Part shown: piece after piece, positions 57,725 through 64,000 of the stretch
How the letters are laid out: each line of letters starts with the position of its first letter
Numbering within the stretch: the stretch's first letter is position 1
NCBI GenBank assembly: GCA_029204225.1
Contig: CM055101.1
Location: 3,267,891 to 3,331,890 of the forward strand
DNA: 64,000 nt
From: Diphasiastrum complanatum
Lineage: Eukaryota; Streptophyta; Lycopodiopsida; Lycopodiales; Lycopodiaceae
Direction of reading: 5' to 3'
Notes under the pieces: generated by a model
Told to the model about the DNA's origin: nothing
Seen by the model: the letters and a program-made list of their open reading frames with translations, nothing else
Databases searched by the model: none
Program-made: the position numbers and the translations under genes

Positions 57725-57811
57725 CTTCTTGGTTCCAAGGGAGGCTCAACCAACAACATACTTTGGATGTTAAGGTAACCAACTAAGCGAACCCTGTTGG
57801 CCGGTGTTGGG
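57725..57811 (-). mobile_element. Second copy of the very short SINE, with 16-bp target duplication
   Basis: The minus strand contains TTAGTTGGTTACCTTAACATC (A box, shown here in part) and ends GGAACCAAGAAG, as in the copy at 11143-11227. It is flanked by perfect direct repeats TGAGGCCTAGACTATG at 57709-57724 and 57812-57827. Length is 87 bp. The B-box region is diverged (GGTTGAGCCTC). Confidence 0.78.
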
Positions 57812-58088
57812 TGAGGCCTAGACTATGGGAATAGCATGTCCTCCGTGACTTACGTGAAGCAACTTTGTGAGTGAGTTGTTAGTTATGGTGGTCAAGGGAA
57901 AGATCTAAGATGCTTGTGTATAGGAATTAGATTTAGTGGATTGGGTCTATGTCTTTTTAAAGTATGTGATGTATCTAAGACTTACATGTTATTGTTGTTT
58001 GGTTGCTCAATTGGGTTGATGTTTGGATAGTATTTCTGTACTAACAATAACAATTAGATGGTCCTAATCCTAGTAGTAGTATTAGGAA

Positions 58089-58229
58089 GTGCACCGCATG
58101 CACTCCATGCACCATGTCAGGGAGTGCATCTGTGGCTCACAAAGCAACAAAAAGATTTGTTTAAGGAGGGCAATGGTGTCAGGATGACAATGGTGTCATC
58201 CTGACACCATTGCCCTCCATGGGGTGCAC
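58089..58229. repeat. MITE-like element with perfect 24-bp internal hairpin
   Basis: Ends GTGCACCGCATG (58089-58100) and CATGGGGTGCAC (58218-58229) are inverted with one mismatch. Inside, 58165-58188 and 58195-58218 are perfectly complementary over 24 bp (left arm GGAGGGCAATGGTGTCAGG then ATGAC) around a 6-base loop AATGGT. Confidence 0.65.
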
Positions 58230-58439
58230 TGGGTAAGGAGAGCCGTAAAAATACTATGTTGTCGCATTTTTGTTGGGGCTGGCTTCAATTATAAGAGGTT
58301 AAAGGTAAGTATGTGTATGAGAGTATGTGAGAACATGACCCGGACGTATATTACGGTGCACTTTCGGTTGGCCTTTTAAGAGGGTCATAAACCACTTTCT
58401 TCGACCATATAACTACCACCGCCCACTCTCTCTGTCACT

Positions 58440-58699
58440 CCCTCATTGGTCATGTAACTCATGACTCCATAGTACATTCAAGTTTCAACTGTGCCGTGAC
58501 GGTCACTGATGTAAATTGGCCACGATGTGACTCGTCAGCAAATTGTGATGGTCCTCCATGCGCGGGCGGTCGCAGACGCGCTGTGCTTGTACGTTCGTTA
58601 ATAAAGCAAGTCGAACGGTGCACCACCCCCCGTCTGCGGCAGCCGCGCACGCAATCCGGCCCATCGGCCTATATATAGTAGTCGTATATGACTTTTTTA

Positions 58700-58754
<55 letters not shown>
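58440..58754 (+). promoter_or_regulatory. Promoter-like stretch with TATA box and (TC)n, no gene seen downstream
   Basis: Bases 58540-58670 are GC-rich, in contrast to the neighbourhood. GGCCCA (58658-58663, reverse of the site II TGGGCC element), then CTATATATAG (TATA box, 58669-58678), then a (TC)n tract of 52 bp (58703-58754) follow in the order seen in plant promoters with CT-rich 5' leaders. No credible coding frame follows within 2 kb, so it may drive a non-coding RNA or be a relic. Confidence 0.35.
58703..58754 (+). repeat. (TC)26 microsatellite
   Basis: Uninterrupted TC dinucleotides. The frames spanning it on both strands (Ser-Leu or Arg-Glu repeats) are artefacts of the repeat. Confidence 0.97.
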
Positions 58755-58759
<5 letters not shown>

Positions 58760-60785
58760 CCAATTGAGATTTATGCAACCCTGAGGTGCCTTGCTAGAAG
58801 CCTTGGAAGTTGAAGACCTTTAAAAAAAGTTAGAATAAAACTACATTAGTCATTACCCTTATATTCACACTCTTATATGAAATGTGAATGGCTACTTAAG
58901 AGGTTGTAAATTTCTCTCAACACCATCATGGGCCATGGAGATGTTATTTAGCTCCATTCCTTTTAAAGAGATCTCATTTGGATTTTAGCTTTGTCCCAAA
59001 GCAATAAGATCTAGATGTGATGTGCTCAAAGACGATGCATGATGCATCTCCATGAGTTTGAACTAACCATGTGTTTTATCTTTTTATGGTTTGAATTGCT
59101 ATGTCTTTTTTAAACTTTGTTCAACAGTCCACCTCAACAATTGAGTTATTCTTTAATGTTAAGCATACATATGTGTACAATAAAGCTTGTCATGATCTTT
59201 AACATCACTTTTGTTTGTTTTATCTTTGCATTACTAGGCATTTTTTTTCATTGTTTTTGGGTCTTCTATATGTGTTTCGCAAGTTGAAACCATGCGGGTC
59301 CACCCAGCAACATTGTGAGCATGATTCTCCAACTAGAATCATCAAATCCAACCATTTTTGTAGTGCAATATAATTGAAATTGTTAGTGCAAGGTTACATC
59401 GTAACCTTTACTAATGATGATGTTATCATTATTTGGAGCCAAGTTTTCCTTGTAACTTGAAACTAGCTTCCACTTCACAACCTAGCTCCATCTACACACA
59501 AAAGTTTCAAGCTACAACCACATTCTCCTATTACACTTTTCACACCAAGACCATATGAGATAGTTTGGTGCCCATTTAGCTAGAATATCAATGGGTGAGC
59601 TCTACTCTATAGGGTAGTGTAGGTTGCACTTTTGTCATAATTGAATAAATGTATGACTGTATTTCACAAACTTCAAGGAATACGATGCTTAGCTACAAGT
59701 TGAAAGTACCGTTAACTACTAACAAAAAGAAAAACAAGGATATTCATTAATCTGCCTCTAGCATCCACCTGCCTCACTATAGTCTATTGGCTTGGCCTTG
59801 GAGAAAGAAATGTCCTCACTAGGCCACATATAATTTTGGGTTTATCACATAATTTCCCAAACAACGGCCGATATAACATTAACAATACGTAATCAAAGAG
59901 CAAAAGCTACCCACATATGTCACAAGTCCAACAACATAGCCACGAGACAATATCTCGGATCTTGAATAATTCCCATTTCTTGCAAAAGAAGCCCCTTCTA
60001 CAGGTCAAGATCGACTCATGACTTGTTGGGGTATGATCATGTCCTGTCGCATGCTTCTCCTCCACTATTTGATTGAGCTTTCGTAATTGGCTGCTTTCCA
60101 AATATATCACTTTCACTACTAGCAAGAAACCCCTAACAGAATGACAGTTTCTTATAATCACTTGTAGAGATTAAGATTAAGCATTATCTATTCTAACTTA
60201 GTTTATCATGCACATATATAAGAAGTTGTAGTTCGATAAAGAAATATATGGAGTAGTATGTAAAAACAAGGGGAGAGAGATCAAATAGAGAGTAAGATCT
60301 ATATTATCATAACTTCTTGTATTTCTACATGTTCGGTAAGAATTGGCCGAGAGCCCTTCTATTCAATTGTTGCCCATGGAAATCTAGTCCAAATGTGTAT
60401 TGTATTCTCGTAAATCATTTAGGTTTATCATCTCTTTCTTTCATATTTTTGTGTCAACATCCTAATCAAAAATATTACATTCACGGGTATCTCAAATGCC
60501 AACTAACTCAATAGCATAGTTATAAACGTTTTGATCATACAGTCAGTAGTCATACTTTTTAAGTGGAAGATCTTTGAAGGTTCATTTTATTTCATTTGGT
60601 GTTAAGAAATCAGCATATCTTTTTTTTTTTTTTTTTTTCATTCTGATGCTCGACTGTTGTTGATTAGAATCTCAATCCACCTGATGCAGTTTGACCCAAG
60701 ACCCAATTTCCAAACAACCTGGTATCAACCAAAGCTCATTGAAAATTTTCTAATTCAAAGCACTTATTAAGTTTCTGATACGTCT
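58755..60785. other. Intergenic, nothing recognised
   Basis: Only short frames. A poly-T run (about 60618-60638) is the only simple sequence. Confidence 0.5.
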
Positions 60786-61975
60786 TGAATTTCACACGTG
60801 TGGGAGTGCCCTAATGTGTGATAATGATCTCCTAAGACTTGTGATTATACAAAGATCAAGTGTAGATTGATAATCAAGATTTACAAATTGCCTCGCAACA
60901 TGTAAAAAGATGATTTTTTACACTATGAGTAACAAACTCATTCTTGATCTTACTAGATCCAAGAGCATACATTTAATGACACAACTACTTACTTTCTAAG
61001 TAATTTGGAAACATATCTAAGCCAATAATGACAAGAAATATGTCCATACTAGAGGCATGATACAAGACAAACATTGCCTCACCCCAACTTTGAGATGTAG
61101 AAATCTTAACAAAGCAAGATGGTACATCAAATAATGGAAGAGAAGCAAAAGTGAAATGATGTTGAAGTAGATACCACCTGAAAATTGTCCCTCTTTGCCA
61201 TGTATGCTCTACCAATCTCTCTCAAACCAGATCAAACTCTCATCCAAAGATGAAGCAAGGACAAACTGTGGGTCACTGACTCAAGCACATGTAAAGCACT
61301 CAAAAAATTCACAAATGACTGAAATTTAAATGAATTTCATGGAACTACGTGTCTGTGACCTCAAAAAAATGTCTAGATCTCAAATAGATAAGATTGGCTA
61401 GCTTTTTCTTGAGTTTTTGGATCAAACAAGCTAGATGCGAGCATAGATTGATGTGTCCAACCAGGTCGGGTGCCCTACCCACCTCACTTTGAGAGTATAT
61501 AACTTCCTCAAGGCACATCCAATTGAAATGAAATCAATTGCACTAGAGACTGCCTTCACTACCTTTCCAACAAGCTATCAAACACTCAATTTGGGTCTAC
61601 CTTGGAGAAACACCAACCATTCAAATTTTGGTGATCTCACAAGTGCTTGAGTAGTACATTTTGTATAGTACCCACAAGCATGGATCAATCCAATATGTTT
61701 TTGATCCATTTTGACCCTAAAATCCCCTTAACAGCCATAGAGATGCAACTACACTCTCTAGATCTTGATTTCAAGGAAAAATTTTCATCACTCTTGAAGT
61801 ATGCATGGATATCTTAGGTAGGCTCTGATACCATGTTGAATTTCACACGTGTGGGAGTGCCCGAATGTGTGATAATTATATCCCAAGACTTGTGATTTCA
61901 CAAAGATCAAGTGTAGATTGATAACCAAGATCTATCTCTCAATTCTAAGGCAAGAGCACATTACTACATGTATAA
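60786..61975 (-). mobile_element. Copia element C, deleted relative of element B
   Basis: TGAATTTCACACGTGTGG-type LTR ends occur at 60786 and 61837, both like element B. The primer site complement GGCTCTGATACCA is at 61821-61833. The 5' LTR is cut at about 61975, and only about 95 bp of the 3' LTR remains. The internal 0.9 kb matches the last part of element B's interior (including the FLVII frame at 61215-60985) and its leader. Gag, protease and all of pol are gone. Confidence 0.75.
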
Positions 61976-62365
61976 AATCATCAAGCTAGTACATGTAGGA
62001 GAGGATGTCAAAGGCAATGAACAACAAGATCTAAAGGCACTTCATTGCAAGTACTATGAATGTTTGGCCTGGAATAATACTGAGTCAAAAAGCATATCAC
62101 CAAATGTAGTGGTTCATACGAGCTCGTTGGTTGATGGGGCAAAACTTGCAGTAAGCAGGCCATATCGTTCTAACATGCACTACGCTCAGCTGATTCAAGA
62201 GGAATTGACTAAGCTTCTAGATGTAGGTTTCATCTTAATATGGAACACACTGATTGGTATCACCGATTGTGGTGGTGCCTAAGAAAAGCAATAAACTTAG
62301 AAATTATGCATATTATAAAAAGGTCAGTGTTATTACTAACAAGGACCATTTTTTCTTATCTTTTA
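61976..62365 (+). mobile_element. Gypsy reverse-transcriptase N-terminal fragment
   Basis: Frames 61968-62282 and 62254 onwards give CLAWNNTESKSISPNVVVHT, then YAQLIQEELTKLLDVGFI and, after a frameshift near 62255, WVSPIVVVPKKSNKLR with TNKDHFFLSFM. This is the start of the RT of Athila/Tat-like gypsy elements. It ends at about 62365, before the catalytic YxDD box, at a junction with antisense sequence. Confidence 0.75.
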
Positions 62366-63128
62366 TGAAAAATGGTGGTGGTTCAAGCATCTTCAATTGG
62401 CAAAGCACTCTTGCCAGTGCTTGCTCGGTGGTGTCCGTGTCATGGTCGATCAGCTGCTCATATGTGTCGTCAGGCTGGGTGTGGTCGAAAGTGGAACTGC
62501 CATTTTGCAAATTTACCAATGCTGCCAACATCTCATCTTCTCGCAAGCCAAGAATATGTTGCAAGTCATGCATGAACACATACTCTTGCCCATCAATGAT
62601 GATTGGAGCAAGGCCATGGATTCAAAGCACGACATCATCAGACTCATCTATATCTTCTGCCTCCGCTGATGTGGATGCACCTGTTGCCTCTTGCGCAGCC
62701 AAGACTGCTCCCTGCTCCGCGGAAATCTTTCTCTTCACCTGGGTCGTCCATATCGTTCACCTGCTCCTCCTTCCTACACTTTCAAGATCAAAAGTTTTCA
62801 GCTGATCCTTGGTCAGCTCCACGTAATGATCGTTACCCAAGTGACTAATAAATCTGTTGAGCCGAGCGATAAAGGGTCTATCTCCTTTCCATGTATAACT
62901 AAGCAAGCTATATGGAATCCACATGATAGTTGAGCCATGAATTTGTATGGCATAAGGCTTCAAAGTCTCATCTATATACTCACTCACATACGTGAATGCA
63001 TCCATATTAGCTTGTAGAATGCAAGCGTGTCTATTCTACCGGTGAACATACAATAAATACGATCTAACTGATCTAAAAAATGTGTGGGGGCTAACAGATT
63101 GGCCAACTCTAATTTAGAGGACGACATT
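62366..63128 (-). pseudogene. Degenerate gag-like frame, antisense to and abutting the gypsy RT
   Basis: The minus-strand frame starts at ATG 63128 (MSSSKLELANLLAPTHFLDQ), shifts frame near 63010, continues as MDAFTYVSEYIDETLKPYAI and VELTKDQLKTFDLES, and passes two in-frame TGA codons (about 62725 and 62620). It ends in HDLQHILGLREDEMLAALVN and an acidic tail (DTYEQLIDHDTDTTEQ). Composition and length suggest a retroelement gag-like protein or a plant gene fragment. I do not recognise the family. Confidence 0.45.
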
Positions 63129-63481
63129 GTGATGCAACTAAGAACACTAATTTACCAACAAACTAGTAGTCTAATTGCACGAGACAAGCTAAATTACGAG
63201 GAAAGAAATTTCAACAAAGCAGGAAGAGACAAAAAAATGAGAACCCACACTCTTATATAGAGGGATGTGTTTTCAAAAATAGATATTATCATAAATAAAA
63301 TAAAATAGTTTCTATTTATAAAAACAATCCAGTTAGTCAATAATATTTATCACAAAGGAATATTCGAATTACAATCCAACATAAATTGCTTCTATTCCAT
63401 CTCATAAGTTTCTGTTGCTTCTCTAGCGTTGTTTTCCAAAACATTGGATGTTGGTGGCCTCAACATCCATCTCTTTCCAAC
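63129..63481. other. Intergenic, nothing recognised
   Basis: AT-rich, no motif. Confidence 0.45.
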
Positions 63482-64000
63482 TTAGACTCTAGACATCCTC
63501 CATTCTTGATGCCTTGTTTCAGCATAAGAGAATTGCCATGCCATCTTTCTAACTGAATTTGAATTGGAGATCATTGAACCCAACTTGTCAGTTCTTGTGT
63601 TTTGAAAGTATCCTTGGCCCAAAGCTCCTCTGTAAAACCATTGGAATATCTCAATCAATGCATTACTAAGACCCTTTCCTCCGCCATGACATGAATTTTT
63701 GAAATATGCAGTCTTTACCCTGTAATGACTCTTTTCCATGCCTTGCATATTCCAGATAGCTAATGATCCATAGGTTTTCATAAACCAAGGTCCATGAGCA
63801 TAGAAGATGTGATGTTCACATAAAATTTGTATTAGTTTAAATCTTCATAAATACATAAATGCAAAAGTAAAAAAATATGAGACACACATACCATATAGTG
63901 AGTTATGTGTGTTTCTCCCCATGCATCAATCATCAATTGAATAAATGTTTTGACTTCTCTTGCGTATCTATCCAAATCTTCGTCTCTCACAATCTTTTTG
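63482..64000 (-). CDS. 3' exons of an unrecognised gene, partial at the right edge
   Basis: The minus-strand frame from the edge (64000 to about 63893) reads REVKTFIQLMIDAWGETHIT, then HYM followed by a GTATGTGTG donor. After a short AT-rich intron the frame resumes near 63830 (ILCEHHIFYAHGPWF) and continues KTYGSLAIWNMQGMEKSHYR to a TAG at 63482-63484. A Trp/Gly-rich middle (EIFQWFYRGALGQGYF) and a basic C-terminus are seen. The layout LCEH, then YGSLAIWNMQGMEKSHYR, resembles a eukaryotic family of uncharacterised, possibly transposon-derived proteins with a conserved 'G.L..F..QG.EK.N' block; this is a weak memory-based match. No stop breaks the exons, so it may be a live gene. Confidence 0.5.

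Noticed and set aside
58503-58778. Frames with Arg-Glu or Ser-Leu repeats on both strands
   Set aside because: Produced by the (TC)26 microsatellite.
62254-62805. 183-codon plus-strand frame
   Set aside because: Only the first 37 residues are gypsy RT; the rest is the antisense reading of the gag-like frame.

Overview
This is eukaryotic nuclear DNA from a land plant. It carries one intron-rich gene of chlorophyll b synthesis, the chlorophyllide a oxygenase gene CAO, in a background of old, nested retrotransposons (Ty1/copia, Ty3/gypsy, LINE and SINE). A first intron of about 6.9 kb packed with nested elements, very low gene density and many degenerate LTR elements suggest a large genome such as a gymnosperm. 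That is an inference; no marker here fixes the species.

Layout. 1-2.3 kb: 3' end of a copia element. 2.3-4.2 kb: non-coding DNA with a diverged duplicated block. 4.2-7.35 kb: an inverted genomic copy of CAO exons 2-8 with introns and 3' flank, lacking exon 1. 7.5-9.0 kb: a copia scrap and a 241-codon exon-like frame that resembles a plastid transit region, upstream of the CAO copy on the same strand. 9.3-9.8 kb: a 95-bp tandem repeat. 11.1-16.5 kb: a very short SINE, then a gypsy element with a tandemly duplicated gag. 16.5-22.5 kb: copia LTRs, a 1.06-kb near-perfect palindrome and an inverted second copy of the 7.6-9.0 kb block. 23.8-30.1 kb: related gypsy LTRs in opposing orientations, a poly-G tract and GC-rich repeats. 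31.73-41.60 kb: the apparently intact CAO gene (8 exons, 587 codons), whose intron 1 holds an antisense copia element interrupted by a solo LTR and by a gypsy element. 43-45 kb: LINE remnant and a coiled-coil reading frame. 45.0-53.9 kb: a copia element split by a younger antisense copia element lacking reverse transcriptase. 54-56 kb: LINE scrap and a deleted copia element. 56.7-58.8 kb: hairpin elements, a second SINE and a promoter-like stretch. 60.8-63.1 kb: copia and gypsy scraps. 63.5-64 kb: part of an unrecognised multi-exon gene running off the right edge.

Functionally, only CAO can be assigned a cellular job: a plastid Rieske/non-haem iron monooxygenase converting chlorophyllide a to chlorophyllide b. 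The inverted copy keeps every catalytic residue I checked, and all its exons stay in phase. It lacks the N-terminal part that in Arabidopsis carries the chlorophyll-b-responsive degron, and a phase-0 exon-like frame lies upstream. Whether this is a dead fragment or a chimeric CAO is the most interesting question in the window. All coordinates and exon joins were read by eye; no database search was possible.
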